Notes: generated by a model not told the origin, from the sequence alone. A DNA stretch of 64,000 bases from Cliona cf. orientalis (GCA_963930775.1 OZ005702.1:8040336-8104335), one strand, 5' to 3'. Shown: positions 35,901-61,171, counted from the stretch's first letter. Numbers and translations: made by a program.

Positions 35901-38900
35901 AGCAGAAGTGGCCCTCAAGATGCTGGACAAGGAGTCTGTCGTAGCCAACACCCAACAGCGACTTGAGATCAAGGCGATGAGGGACATTCGTCACAACAAT
36001 CTGGCCAGTTTCGTTGGAGCGTGCTGTGATGCACCAAACGTCTGTGTTCTGATGGAGTGTGCCCCCAAGGGAAGCCTCGATGATATTCTCTCAATGGAAA
36101 CTCTGCAACTGGACTGGAACTTCAAATACTCTCTCCTCAAGGTCAGCCAAGTGTCCATGGCTCAACAGAAATTTGATTGTCTCTTATCCCTACAAATCTT
36201 GTTTGTATACTTTTTGGCATTGCCATCCCTACTTCATCCTTCAATTTATTTTTTATACTAATAGTACTTTATACCCAGCGCATGCACGAATGGGGTAACA
36301 CACTGCATGTCTATGTGGTTGTTTTGTATATTATATATCTGACTGTTACGATAACTAATACATAATTATCACACTAGCTCCTAATAGTATACGCCTCGTT
36401 GCTTAATTCTTTCCACTAATATTATTGCAGGATATCTGTCGTGGAATGGCCTACCTCGCTGGAACTCCGATTAAGTCTCATGGTCGTCTCAAGACGTCCA
36501 ACTGCGTCATTGACAACAGGTGGACCCTCAAGATCACTGGTAAGTCTAACGGTGTTTATTTCACCCCCGTGGCCACAGGATAGATCAGTCTATCAGTTCG
36601 TTATTGACTCACCCCCAGCCAGAATAGCTCAGTCGGGAGAGCGTTAGACTGAAGATCTAAAGGTCCCTGGTTCAATCCCGGGTTCTGGCAGAAATTTTTG
36701 CGGATTCTCCTTTTCTTGAATGACGAAATTCTCCAACCAAGAACTCAGTCACGAAAATTTATCCAATAGAAGCTATAGTATAATAGTATTGACTGTGATC
36801 TGTAACATTAAATTTTGTGATATATAGTTATAATGTCTTTCACCAATCCTCCCCCCCTCCCCCCGGCCACTTTTGATTCTCTTTTTCTCTCTAGACTATG
36901 GAATGCATCTGTTCAAATCGAACCAACATGGAGTGCCAAAGTTCAACCCTGCTCAGGGCGTGGCCACGAACCTCAAGGGAATGGAAGAAGGAATGGAGAA
37001 CGGCAACAGGGCGTAAGTGCACCACTGATAAAGACCTAGGAGGTAGTCCCTGTAATAATTATTAATGATTATTATTGTTACTACAGTGCTCTTTTGTACA
37101 CTGCCCCTGAGTTTCTGCGTCAAGGAATATGCCACCCCGATCATGTTGGAGCTGGATCTATTCAGGGAGACATGTACAGGTAATCCTTATTATTATTATT
37201 CTGAGTAGCCATATTTATATCTACTTTTGAGATAAGCTCTGGTCAGTAATATTATAATAGTGTTTTCTTTTGGAAAGTGTCCACAAGATTTTGTAATCTT
37301 TGGAAATCTCTAAACATTTCCATCAAGTATTATTGATAGCTCTATCTGAATAATTATTTCTATCGAATAATATTTTACTTCTGTCTCCTCGATCTCCTTC
37401 AGTCTTGGTATTATAATGGCTGAAGTTCTGACCATGGACACTCCGTTCAACGAGCTGATGGACTACGTAGAGATTCAGGATGTGCTTGACGCCATTGCTG
37501 GCCGCAGATCTCTCAAGCAGCTCCTCCCTGCCACCTGGACCAAGAACACTGACCTTATTCGACCCTCCGTACCGGACAACACCGACCCCAAGTTTGCAAA
37601 GGTATACACCCGTGCATGCTCTCAACTTATCACAGGAGTTCATAGGCATACCGGCAGAGAAAAAAAAGAGTATTAGCTATTAATAGTCAATTTTAAACTA
37701 AAATCTGTCTTAATAATAATAATAATAAAGCATAATAGTAATAACCCTCTTTCCTTTCTTGCTTATTGCATTGTTCTGAAACTAGCTGTTAGTTGTTTTA
37801 ATTTTTATGCTTCTTTGACGTGTTGTAGCTGATGACCTCCACCTGGGTTGAGGATCCAATGCTGCGCCCGACCTTCCAGCAGGTACTCAAGGAGCTGAAC
37901 TCCATCAGTCCTCAGAAGGGAGACCTCATGGACAACCTTGTCAACATGGTACGACCATAGTACAACGGACAGAGAAAACTAGCTAATATGAGTACAAAAC
38001 TAGAGACTCCATTACTACAAAATAATTTCATAGCCAAAATAGTTGAATAGTTGACTCAAATTTTCCAGTAAGTATTAATTCCTCCTCCCTCTAGAAACAT
38101 TATTGGGGGGGGGGGGGGGGGGGGGGGATTAATTTTATCATTAATGTAGATTAATCAGTATTGATTGGGTCATCCATCAGTCTTTCTCTCTAACTGCACA
38201 CAGTTGGAGAAATACTCGACTAACTTGGAAGGCATTGTAGCTGAAAGGACCGCTGAGCTGGCTGCGGAGAAGGCAAAGACCGACGAACTCGTCTGCCGTA
38301 AGTACCACATTAATTCAATCCCGGAAATCTTAGAAGCTGAATAATCAAAAAGCTTAAAAGCTTAAGGGCTGTGATGCATTCACTTGTGGCATTTTACATG
38401 CAGGTATGTTGCCTAAGGCTATTGCTGAGCAGCTGCTGCGTGGAGAACCTGTGTCTGCCGAGAGCTTTGAGTGTGTCACCATCTACTTCAGGTTAGCCAA
38501 AAAATTGTATGGTAATGGAATTTTGCTAAGTTTCAACTACATAGTTTTTTTTATTTTTTTTGCTCTCTTCTGAGTTTAATCTCCTCCCTTCCTCCCCGTG
38601 ATGCAGTGATATTGTTGGATTTACGAAGATTGCTGGTGGTAGCACTCCCCTGCAAGTTGTTGACCTTCTGAATGACCTTTACACCTGCTTTGATTCCATC
38701 ATCGATCACTTTGATGTCTACAAGGTCGAGACCATCGGAGATGCTTGTAAGGAGTTTTAATTTCATGCCTGTGGCAGCCATGCAGTGTGCTACTATTATT
38801 AAACTCAAAATTAAAGGAGGTGTCCTCATTTCAGGGGCCGGGTAGTTTTGTACACTTTTCTTGACCATGCATAGTGCAGAAGATCTAGGGCACCAAGAGC

Positions 38901-39761
38901 CCCTGAAAATTAATGAGGACACCTCTTCCTAAAGCGCTTGCGCACAATAATTTCACATTCTTATTCCCTCTCTCTCCCTCTCTCCCTCCCTCCCTCTCTC
39001 TCTCTCCCTCCCTCTCTCTCTCCCTCTCTCTCCTCCTCCGTAGACATGGTTGTATCTGGACTCCCGATCCGCAATGGTGACCAACACGCTGGTGAGATTG
39101 CAGCCATGTCTCTTCACCTTCTCTCGGCCATCTTGGACTTCAGGATTCGTCACATGCCAGAGGAACGCCTCCAGCTCAGGATTGGTATCCACTCCGGACC
39201 CGTAGTCGCTGGAGTGGTTGGACTGAAAATGCCTCGGTACTGTCTCTTTGGTGACACTGTCAATACTGCTAGCAGAATGGAATCTGGAGGATTTGGTAAG
39301 AGAAAAAAAATTGATTCTAGAATGAGTAATAATCGCAGCAGGACAGTGAAACCTGCGAGACTGAGGGGGGGGGGTTGGCCTAGGAAGTTATTTTTTACTA
39401 AGCATTTATTTTATTGATTTTGCATTCTCCTCCTGTCCATAGCCCTGAGGGTCCACATGAGTGAAACGACCAATGCCCTGCTGGAGAAACTTGGAGGATT
39501 CCATATCGAGAAGAGAGGAGAGAGAGAAGTCAAGGTGAGAGAACGGCAATGGTAGAATTTCTAACAGCAGTGCTGATGATAGTGGGGCAAGGGGGGGTGG
39601 GGACAGAGGCAACTGTACTGTGAAAAATGCATTCACCTCTCTCTCTCTCCCAGGGCAAAGGTATTATGACGACGTACTGGCTCAATAACATGGATGGCTT
39701 CAACAGGCCCCTCCCCAGTGCGGAGATGGCCGCCTCCGCGAGCCAGCACGAGTTCAAGTGA
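28096..39761 (+). CDS. Receptor guanylyl cyclase with PBP1-like and EGF-like ectodomain
   Basis: Single-pass receptor making cGMP from GTP. 32 exons: 28096-28147, 29261-29773, 29863-30393, 30530-30681, 30943-31135, 31455-31568, 31642-31739, 31826-31966, 32238-32333, 32413-32496, 32583-32743, 32957-33335, 33412-33478, 33545-33597, 33866-34011, 34200-34463, 34684-34749, 34839-34960, 35203-35356, 35526-35666, 35868-36141, 36431-36539, 36895-37012, 37087-37179, 37403-37601, 37829-37948, 38204-38297, 38404-38491, 38607-38746, 39044-39295, 39443-39534, 39654-39761; 1,737 residues. Signal peptide; unknown beta-rich region (18-518); PBP1/ANF-receptor-like (520-925); EGF-like modules (927-1097); membrane span about 1101-1127; kinase-homology domain with VALK lysine but HGRLKTSN in place of HRD and DYG for DFG, hence a pseudokinase; helix [18 protein letters not shown]; cyclase with SDIVGFT and ETIGDAYMVVSGLP (metal Asp and guanine Glu) and [19 protein letters not shown] (guanine-selecting Cys). 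The EGF modules between ligand-binding region and membrane are unlike ordinary animal receptor cyclases. Confidence 0.93.
28540..28815 (+). pseudogene. Degraded duplicate of the cyclase promoter and first exon
   Basis: This block inside intron 1 matches 27770-28150 in order: CGCATGCG-type sites, GAATCTGATTGG, CTAGTAACCAT, GCGCAGTT, and then ATGAAGCGATTTTTAATACG opposite the real ATGAAGGCGATTTTGCTGCT. The donor of the true exon (CACCA|gtgagt) corresponds here to CACCAttgagt, so the copy lacks a splice donor. It is a leftover tandem duplication of the 5' end. Confidence 0.7.
32818..32893 (+). repeat. (CT)n microsatellite before a 3' splice site of the cyclase gene
   Basis: About 38 CT units on the sense strand in intron 11, continuing as a CT-rich run to the acceptor at 32956. 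Likely an expanded polypyrimidine tract. Confidence 0.95.
36618..36690 (+). tRNA. tRNA-Phe (anticodon GAA), nested in a cyclase intron
   Basis: A 73-nt cloverleaf: acceptor GCCAGAA paired with TTCTGGC, D arm GCTC...GAGC, anticodon stem TTAGA/TCTAA with loop CTGAAGA (anticodon GAA), variable AGGTC, T arm CCTGG-TTCAATC-CCGGG, discriminator A. A box TAGCTCAGTCGG and B box GGTTCAATCCC support pol III transcription. There is no intron and no encoded CCA. It lies on the sense strand inside intron 22 (36540-36894) of the guanylyl cyclase gene. Confidence 0.96.
38105..38127 (+). repeat. Homopolymer of 23 G in a cyclase intron
   Basis: An uninterrupted G run in intron 26. It is prone to length error in sequencing and could form a G-quadruplex in the nascent RNA. 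Confidence 0.9.
38815..38939. mobile_element. MITE-like inverted repeat in a cyclase intron
   Basis: The left end AGGAGGTGTCCTCATTTCAG plus GGGC pairs with the right GCCCCTGAAAATTAATGAGG plus ACACCTCTTCCT, in intron 29. A one-ended relative with AGAGGTGTCCTCATTTCAGG occurs near 49920 in DENND3. Confidence 0.75.
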
Positions 39762-40610
39762 GCTCGTGTGCCCCACCCAAACCACACCCACTTATCGGAC
39801 TGCCTTTATTAATTATCTCATAACCTGGAAACGGATTTTGGACTATGATTTTTGGACAACGGACACGTATAACTGCTTTCATTATTGTTATTGTTTATTT
39901 TGTGCAACCTTAGCGATAGAGACACTCTGATCTTTTAGCTGACAGTATGTAGCTAGCTATGTGCTGTTGTATGCTTGCATAAGATCCAAGGTTTGCTAAT
40001 TAATTTTGATCTATTATTATCATTGTTGTTATTTTGCTCTCTTGACTCTTACTCTGTCAAAATGCATGAGCGGATTTAACATCGCGGACAGCGCTACCTA
40101 ATTAATTCTTATAATGACATTGTATATTATAGTACCGTACCATTACAGATTAAATAATTTTTATTAAATTTTAATCAGTGAGACCACTACCATCCCATAA
40201 TTACACCTCAGCCTAGAGATAAAAAAAAGATTAACTTTCACAGATCGAGATTGTACAGATCAGTGAAGTGAGTACTGCAACGAAAAAATAATTAATAATA
40301 ATAATGCTCACAAACAGGAAAAATAATTTGAATTCTAGAGAGTAGACGCTTATCATCAAAATTAAATTTGTTACCAGTGCTTTCGTGCTATTAGCTATAC
40401 AAAGTAAGCAGTTACAAACATCAGTCGTACATGTATCTTACAAGAATAGCCTACAGAGATTGGTTGATTTGTGTAGAGGTGTTAGTTAGTTAGTAAAATT
40501 TAATGTGAAGGGGGCGGAGCAATGGGCGGGGCAAGAATCCAGCTTGTGTGCATGAAGAAGTTTTGTGATGTGGTGATGAGGTGTGCGAAGGAGATGTAGC
40601 TGCATGGGGT
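39762..40610. other. Intergenic region between the convergent cyclase and PWWP genes
   Basis: AT-rich; 3' UTRs of both genes presumably share it. ATTAAA near 40150 could end the cyclase transcript. No other gene was recognised. Confidence 0.55.
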
Positions 40611-43226
40611 TCATGAGGAAGCTGTCTTTGATTCAGTGGACTTGGCTATTTTATTGGAGCGTGATTTCTGTGAGTGTGTGTGTGGGGGGGGGGGGGCGGA
40701 GAGAGAGGGGGACAGAGAGAGGGAGAGAGAGACAGAGAAGGGGAAGAGGAGAGAGAGAAAGGCAGAGAGGGAGGTAGAGAGAGAGGAGGAACAATATCAT
40801 CACTAAATCAGTACAACCACATTAAAATCTACCTTGAGGACACTTTTGTTTGAGGGTACTAAATTTAGTGAAATTAGCGATTTGCCCATTTTTCGCTAAA
40901 AATTGTACCCGCAAATATTAAATTTTTAATGTTTTCGAATAAATAAAAATATTAACATTAATTTTTGAAAAATCGCTAAAATTAATGAGTACCCGCTAAA
41001 CGCACTATTTCCGAAATCTGCTAAAATTTGTACCCTCAAATAATCGTAGCTCTACGGTATTCTCTCTCTCTCTTTCTCTCTTTCAATATACATGTAAATA
41101 CTCCACGAAAATGCCTACCTTTGAATTAGCAGTGAGCGGCAGCGGCGCAGAAGTGAAAGCCTGTATCTCCTCCTCCTTTCCCGTGGCCCCGCCTCCCTTT
41201 GCCCCTCCATCCCCACTCCCCTCGGTAGTCCCTCTCTCCTCCACCGTCTCTAGCTTGGTCTTCTTCTCCGGAGGATTGCCTTCGTCCATGTTGTCAACAC
41301 TCGAGCTAGAGAGTTTTCTTGGAGAGCCCTTTCTTCTTCGAGATCTGCTGCCATTATTGTTAGTACCGCTCGAGCTCTGAGACACACCAACTCCACTGCC
41401 ACCACCACTGCTAGTCTGTGCCTGCTCAACTGACTCAGGAGCGGATTCTTTGACCTTTACCACCTTCTGTGTGAGTGTGAGCATTAAAATTATTGTGTGT
41501 GTGCATGAGAAAAGGGGGAGGGGGGAGGGGGAGGGGAGAGAGGAAATCTGGTAATACAAGAAGCGAAGAAGGCAGTGGTGGTCAGCATGAACTCACCTTT
41601 CTCTTAGCAGTTTCCTTTGTCTTTGGTGGTGGCTTATCATTGCCTGACACAGCCGCCTCTGTGTCGTTGGTTCTCTCCTCTCCCTCTCCCTCCCCCTCTC
41701 CCTCGCTGCCTGAGTGGGCGTCGGGGTCGTTGACTGGCTGGATCAGACCGTCTGGGGTGATACCATCCTCCACATACTCACGAACCTCCTTCACTGATTT
41801 CTATACATTTGTAGTTGGCCAAAAGAAAATTATTACGTATTAAATTTTTTGATATTATTTTGGTTGCTCACTAATTATTATTCATTGGCAAGATCCTACA
41901 TAAAGTTTTAGTACAGTAAAACTACTGCTAAACCTTGGATGTCAAAATTAATAATTTGCCTAGGGGCACCATTTCATGTGATTCCATACAGCTATTACCG
42001 TAGACTCGGGTTATTAAGCGCACCTCGTTATTAAGCGCACATTTTTTAATAAGCGCATGCTGCCTTCCTACTACTAGCATTGGCTAATAAGCGCATACTC
42101 AACAAATGTAGCCTAGCTGTTCACTGTAGCTTTCTGATCAGGTTACCGTCTCTTTTGATGGCTCTGCTACTCACTTGATAGCTCTACCAGTGCAGTATAC
42201 TTCGATCCCTCACGTGGATCACGACCGCCCGTGAGGGGGTGTGGCTAAACTACTCTCGTTAATAAGCGCACATTTTTTATTAAGCGCATATTTCCTTACC
42301 ACCAAGAGTAATAAGCGCATGCGCTTAATAACCCGAGTCTACGGTATTATAATAACATACCCCAGAAATTGTTCTGGCTTATAATGTAGTCTCGCTGACC
42401 TGGAAGAGTTTGCTTCTACTTTTTGTTTGGAATTTCTTCTTGAAACCTTTCTCATAATCTTCAATCAGCCTCTGGCTCACCCATTGACTGCAGTGGGGGT
42501 GAGAAATAGGAACAGGGTCGTCACAATAGGTAAGGGGTCGACAGAATCACAGACACACACAACTCACATGTCGTAAGAGCCGAAGAACCTGACTAGGATG
42601 TAATTTGGTTTCGGGGGTTCCCTCAGCCACTTGGGGACAGAGGAGGGGTCAAATATCTGCAGCCGATCAAAGACAGAGATGGAGCAATTTTGACACTTCC
42701 ATAATTTTCTCATTAATTTTTACACTCGTTACAAGAACATGACAATTTTGAGGTATTTTTAACTTCTCGATTACACCATTCCGATTGATCCACTAAAATT
42801 GCTACAGCGTACACGTATGTGCTTCAATTTAATCGCTATAGGGTTCACCCCATGGCCATGTGGTGATCGCTAAAGTTTACGACACGAACGGGGAGCTCTT
42901 CTCCATCAGGACCCAGTCACATGTACATGTATCTAGCGAGCAGCTGTATTCACTGAAGGTCCACAATCTAATCATCACAGGGTGATCCCCTCCAACACTT
43001 TTCCCCCCGGGGGCCGCCATTGCGCCCGTGTACGTACCTTGGCCGGCCAATAGTTGAACCCCGAGACTTTGGCCCACACGATGTCCCCCGGCTTCCACGA
43101 GACCTCCACGGCCTTGGTGACCTTCGCCCCCTTCCCTCTGGGTTTGCTCTGTCGTCCGTCCACCTTTCCCACGTCGATCTGAAGGCCACACTCCTCGCCC
43201 GACGAGTCACCGCCTGCAGACGCCAT
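40611..43226 (-). CDS. PWWP-domain chromatin protein
   Basis: Six exons on the minus strand: 43226-43038, 42656-42568, 42487-42400, 41800-41597, 41466-41119, 40667-40611. The frame closes at 324 residues. The PWWP domain (about 46-120) reads GDIVWAKVSGFNYWPAK, then RFFGSYDIQW and the helical tail VSQRLIEDYEKGFKKKF. This module reads methylated histone H3 lysine (usually H3K36) and binds DNA. The rest is low-complexity: a Glu/Gly-rich acidic stretch (GSEGEGEGEGEERTND), then Ser-rich and Lys/Arg-rich segments with likely nuclear signals (RSRRRKGSPRK, PPEKKTK). The last exon encodes only KSRSNKIAKSTESKTASS. No catalytic domain follows, so an HDGF-like role is possible, but I do not name an orthologue. 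Its start lies 228 bp beyond the TADA3 stop. Confidence 0.84.
40830..41059. mobile_element. MITE, TACCGTA group, family 3 (intron of PWWP gene)
   Basis: It runs from TACCTTGAGGACAC...TTTGAGGGTAC to GTACCCTCAAATAATCG...CTCTACGGTA. The inner arms GAGGGTAC/GTACCCTC pair and the right terminus has the group heptamer; the left one is slightly changed. Confidence 0.65.
41996..42346. mobile_element. MITE, TACCGTA group, family 4 (intron of PWWP gene)
   Basis: 351 bp. The ends TACCGTAGACTCGGGTTATT and AATAACCCGAGTCTACGGTA are exact inverted repeats; AAGCGCA motifs are repeated inside. No ORF. Confidence 0.9.
42842..42981 (+). other. Exon-like open segment antisense to PWWP intron 1
   Basis: Bounded by an acceptor-like ctatag and a donor-like GG|gtgatc, this segment reads GSPHGHVVIAKVYDTNGEL then FSIRTQSHVHVSSEQLYSLK then VHNLIITG. 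The alternation of hydrophobic and polar residues looks like beta strands of a propeller or WD-type blade. No start, no neighbouring exon on this strand and no recognised relative are present. It may be a captured exon fragment or chance. Confidence 0.3.
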
Positions 43227-43401
43227 GCTAGCTCAAGATGACATACATGTAGTTATTTGGGTAGCCCCTGCTAATTATTATGGAGGAGTGGGCGGAGTCC
43301 CGGGCCCACGTGCACTCTGGTCTGTAAGCTCAATTGATCAAGTCTAGGAACAATCAAGATGTAACATTGTTAGATGTTAAAATAAAATTATTGTGATTAA
43401 T

Positions 43402-43407
43402 TTTATT
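43402..43407 (-). terminator. Poly(A) signal of TADA3
   Basis: AATAAA on the minus strand, about 50 bases past the TADA3 stop (43455-43457) and about 175 bases before the PWWP start codon. Confidence 0.7.
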
Positions 43408-43454
43408 GAGTTCACAGAGACAATGCATTAAATATTTTTATATTAAAGAGAAAG

Positions 43455-44614
43455 TTATGCCATCATTTTTGCTTGTATTGTGTCCCTCTGTTCGAGTGCC
43501 CTCCAGGCTGCCTCTTTCTCCTTCCGAGAGATTCCTTTACGCTTCTGCTTGTTAGCGGTGATCCTCTGAAGCCACTCCACTACATCTTCATCAGCCTGTA
43601 TGACCGCCAGGGAGGGGAAGGGGGGGGGGGGGAGAGGGGGACACACGTAATTATTATTACGACGATATAATATCATAACTTCCCCCCTCACCTCCTTAGC
43701 CTGCTGTCTCAGTTCTTGTCTTCTCATCTCAACCTTTGCCAACGATAAGAGAATCTTTCTCTGCTCCATGTTGTACTCAGCCTGCACAAGGAAAGCAATC
43801 ATTACATAGTAAATTTAGAAAATTATTATTATTGATTATTTACCACTGCCTTTAGCTCTGCTTGTTTTCTCTGTAACTCAGCGAGAATCTCATCCTCTCC
43901 TTCCCCAGCTCCGCCCACTTCCGATTTCTCACCACCACTCTCAGACTGCAAGAAAAATAATAATGATGGACTGTTCAAAGAATTTGCCCAAAAAGTTTTG
44001 GTTAGTTTTATAGTATTCTAATGTGATTTTAGCCCCACCCACATAAGTATCACGTGACCATGTGGCCCCACCCACCTTGGTATCCTCTTCAGGTTCAAAC
44101 AGTCCTAACGTGATGAGTTCATTCCTAATCCGTGTCTCCAGAGCCTGTACTTGAGGAAGGTTGATTGGAGGATCAATACGATGACCGCCATGAGGCTTTG
44201 AGGAACTGCTCTTACCACCAGCCGGGTCCTCAAGGAAGGCCTAGTGAGAGGAGGAGAGAAGGAGAGAGTGGGAGGGAGGGAGAGAGAGAGAGAGATCAAT
44301 AATTATGAAGGCAAGTACCGTATAGCTGGAAATATTGGCGGGAATTAAATTTGGTGGTTGAGGCAAAAATCACTATTGCAAGAATATTGGCGGATTTTGA
44401 TTTGGCGGTTGTAATATAGACCGCCAAACCGCCAAATTTAATTCCCAGCCAAATTTTCCAGCTATATGGTACATCATGATTACTAACAGCGATGAGTCTT
44501 TCTGTCAGAGGTCCATATTGGAACTTATCATCTGAAGACTGCTGGTGAGACTCGGCCGACTTCAATATAGATTCTGGGAGGGGAAATATCACACAGGATA
44601 CATAAAATTTGCTT

Positions 44615-44646
<32 letters not shown>

Positions 44647-46564
44647 CCCCTCTCACACAGGATCCATGAAATTTGCTTCTCTCTCTCTCTCACTTACCTC
44701 CCTCCTCCCTCCAAGCCTTCTTCCCCTTCCCCGTGGCTGACAGAGGGTCGGCCAGTCCTGCTAGCCTCGATGACTCGCTCTGCTCAGAGTGAAGATCTTC
44801 TATGGCCCACCTCTTTGAGTAGTGCGCACCCAGAGAGGGGACAGAATATGGGTCATCTCCACTGTCATGCTGAAGAGGGGATAAAAATTAAATAACACAA
44901 TTCTCTATAATATTATTATCCATTTGCAGTAAATATCGTTAGTTGAGCAGTAGCTGGAAATTCTTAGTAAAAAAGCTGATGTCTACTCAACACAATGGCA
45001 GAGGGTATCTCACAAAATTAAATTTTCGTGAATTTGATAATTAATAGCCATTGGCACAACTTTTTCGTCAAGCTTACTTAGGAACAAACAACTTTTTCCA
45101 TGAAATTTTTTGCTGTAAAATTTCAATTTCTCTTACACTTTTCATTCCCTCCTCAAGCATGTTCAGCTCCGTCTCGGTGATGTCAGCGCAGTAAGGCTCC
45201 ACAGACGCCCAGAAACGATCGAGGACATCCCCCTTAGCCTTAATTAGGGCGTGGTCAGCCGGAGCAGAATGGGCGTGGTCTTCGCTCGCCGAACTCTGTA
45301 CCTCCATGCTCTGAGTTTTGGATTTCTTCGACATCGATTTGACCTTTTTGCACTTTTCGATCTCTAGGCGTGGCTTCTTTGCCAGCTGGCTCTCCGAGAT
45401 CTGGGAACGCTGACTCGGCACTTCTCCAGTGTCACTGTGCTTACGTCTGCGGAGAGAACACGGTACACAATGAACTCATCAAATCAATTCATCAATGATA
45501 CGGTACAGTTCTAAATTTTAAGTTTCGCCACTTTCGCCACCTGCTCAGAATTAAATTTTTATCTTCGACATTTTTTTTCTGTCCTGTGCTAAGGACTTCA
45601 GACAGAAAACTTAGCACAGGACAGAAAAAAAATGTCAAAGATAAAATTCTGAGCAGGTGGCAAAATTTCATGTACGTACATAGTGGATATGCTGATAATA
45701 TAAGGGTGCTTACTTTCTGTACTCCCTCTTAACCTGCCAGTTGTCCAAGACTGCCAACTCAGACTCAAGAAGGTTGATACGACTGTAGAACGGTCAGTGT
45801 GAGGGAGAGAGAGATGGAAAGGGGGAGGGGGATGGAGAAAAAGAGAGAGGGAGAGAGAGTATATCACTGCAAAAATTCTGCTTGTATTAGATCACACACC
45901 AAATCAGAACCTACTTCTGCACATTGTGTTGCAGAGCCATCAGCTCACTCTCCAGAGTGTCGACATCATCCACAGACAGACCAGCATCTAAAGGAGGGAA
46001 GCACACACACACAAAATGATAAACAGTACGATAATTATACTGTAGATCGGGATATTTTCGCTGGTAAAATATTTCGCTTATAAATTTTTTCACATAGTCT
46101 AAATTTCGTCGCCAGACTTTAGTGACCAAAATAGGCCTGTATAGGTCGACGTACATGTACGTTGCACAAAATATTTCATGTGTTTAATTTTCATCGGAAA
46201 AGGTCGACGAAAATTTTTTAACGGTGAAAATTTCGCGATCTATGGTACATGTATGCAGCGCACTAACTTGGATTGTCCAGAAATGCTGAAAACACAGGAC
46301 AGTGCTGGAGAGGGAGAGAGAGAGACAGAGAGATCATATAATACTGAATTCAATTCGTATGTGAAGTAAGGTTCATTATACAACACATACACATACGTAC
46401 TTGTCTGTGATCGAGTTGCTTGAAGTCATAGAACTGCAGTGGACACGGCTGATACTACAGGGAAGAATTTCATAATTTCAAAGATCTATAAATACCATCA
46501 AGTGTCGACCAACACTTTCAATCGCATTTTCAAATCGCCTTACCTCAGTTGGTGAGCTCTCCAT
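43455..46564 (-). CDS. TADA3: TADA3, transcriptional adapter 3 (SAGA/ATAC subunit)
   Basis: Subunit of the GCN5-containing histone acetyltransferase complexes, bridging ADA2 and the acetyltransferase. Twelve exons on the minus strand: 46564-46544, 46454-46401, 46304-46268, 45987-45915, 45782-45714, 45446-45137, 44869-44698, 44573-44488, 44240-44076, 43945-43844, 43781-43692, 43595-43455. All phases close to 439 residues, against about 432 in human. Landmarks shared with animal TADA3, from memory of the family: CPLQFYDFK near the start, RFWASVEPYCADIT, YSKRWA, FQYGPLTERLIA, LETRIRNELITLGL, DEILAELQRKQAELKAV, RRQELRQQ and the C-terminal KEKEAAWRALEQRDTI. The N-terminal exon encodes only seven residues. 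Divergent from DENND3, with starts 613 bp apart. Confidence 0.92.
44316..44471. mobile_element. MITE, TACCGTA group, family 2 (intron of TADA3)
   Basis: From TACCGTATAGCTGGAAATAT to TTCCAGCTATATGGTA, with GGCGGTT and GCCAAATTTAATTCCC blocks; a relative of 19537-19731 and 59604-59830. Confidence 0.85.
45536..45661. mobile_element. Hairpin MITE in a TADA3 intron
   Basis: The left arm GCCACCTGCTCAGAATTAAA pairs with the right arm ending AATTCTGAGCAGGTGGC, and TCTGTCCTGTGCTAAG pairs with CTTAGCACAGGACAGA. Nearly perfect arms of about 50 bp suggest a young insertion. Confidence 0.85.
46038..46247. mobile_element. MITE, TACCGTA group, family 5 (intron of TADA3)
   Basis: From TACTGTAGATCGGGATATTT to TTTCGCGATCTATGGTA, with TTTTCG/CGAAAA blocks as in family 1 but a distinct terminal sequence. 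Confidence 0.7.
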
Positions 46565-47176
46565 GGCAGTAATCAACTGGACTGTGATGATGAATTATTC
46601 TAATTGGAGCACACCAGCGTGGACCTTTCACCCGACCCCTGACCTTCGAAAGGGCGTGGCACCGTGATTGTCACGTGGTTGATACAATTGCACAAAGGAT
46701 AATGAATGGGCGTGTCCAAAGATTAACAAAGCCATGCAGAAAATCGTTTTTCTTGGTTGCGATCTGCAAAGCTGAAGGATAAAAAAAACATTCCAGTAAG
46801 TTGAACTACTGTCGCGGGGAATATAAATGGCGGGAGTTTGGTGGGAAGCTGTGCGATCGCGTTGCGCCTCGGGGTGAATAGGTGGGCGGTGTCCTTGAGA
46901 GCCGTGCCAAGTGTAGCTTTGATCGTCTAATTGTCTACTAAGCCTCGGCCGCTTAGCGAACGAGCGTAGCCTTGTTCGTTTTTTCAGGTGCGCCTTCGTC
47001 TATTCTGAACGACGCATTTGGGAGGGAGGCGGGGGCTAGTGTCAACCACAGCTGAACAATTAATTATCACTCAATTAAATTAACGACTAGGGGCTTCTTA
47101 ATTATTATTATTAATCATTGTGCAGGTTAGTTAGTGCCAATTACAACCCGGCCACCGACACGCTCGTGTGATAATC
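46565..47176. promoter_or_regulatory. Divergent promoter region of TADA3 and DENND3
   Basis: 612 bp between start codons on opposite strands; GC-richer than its surroundings between about 46800 and 47035. No TATA box stands out. The activity is inferred from the head-to-head arrangement. Confidence 0.55.
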
Positions 47177-61171
<13,995 letters not shown>

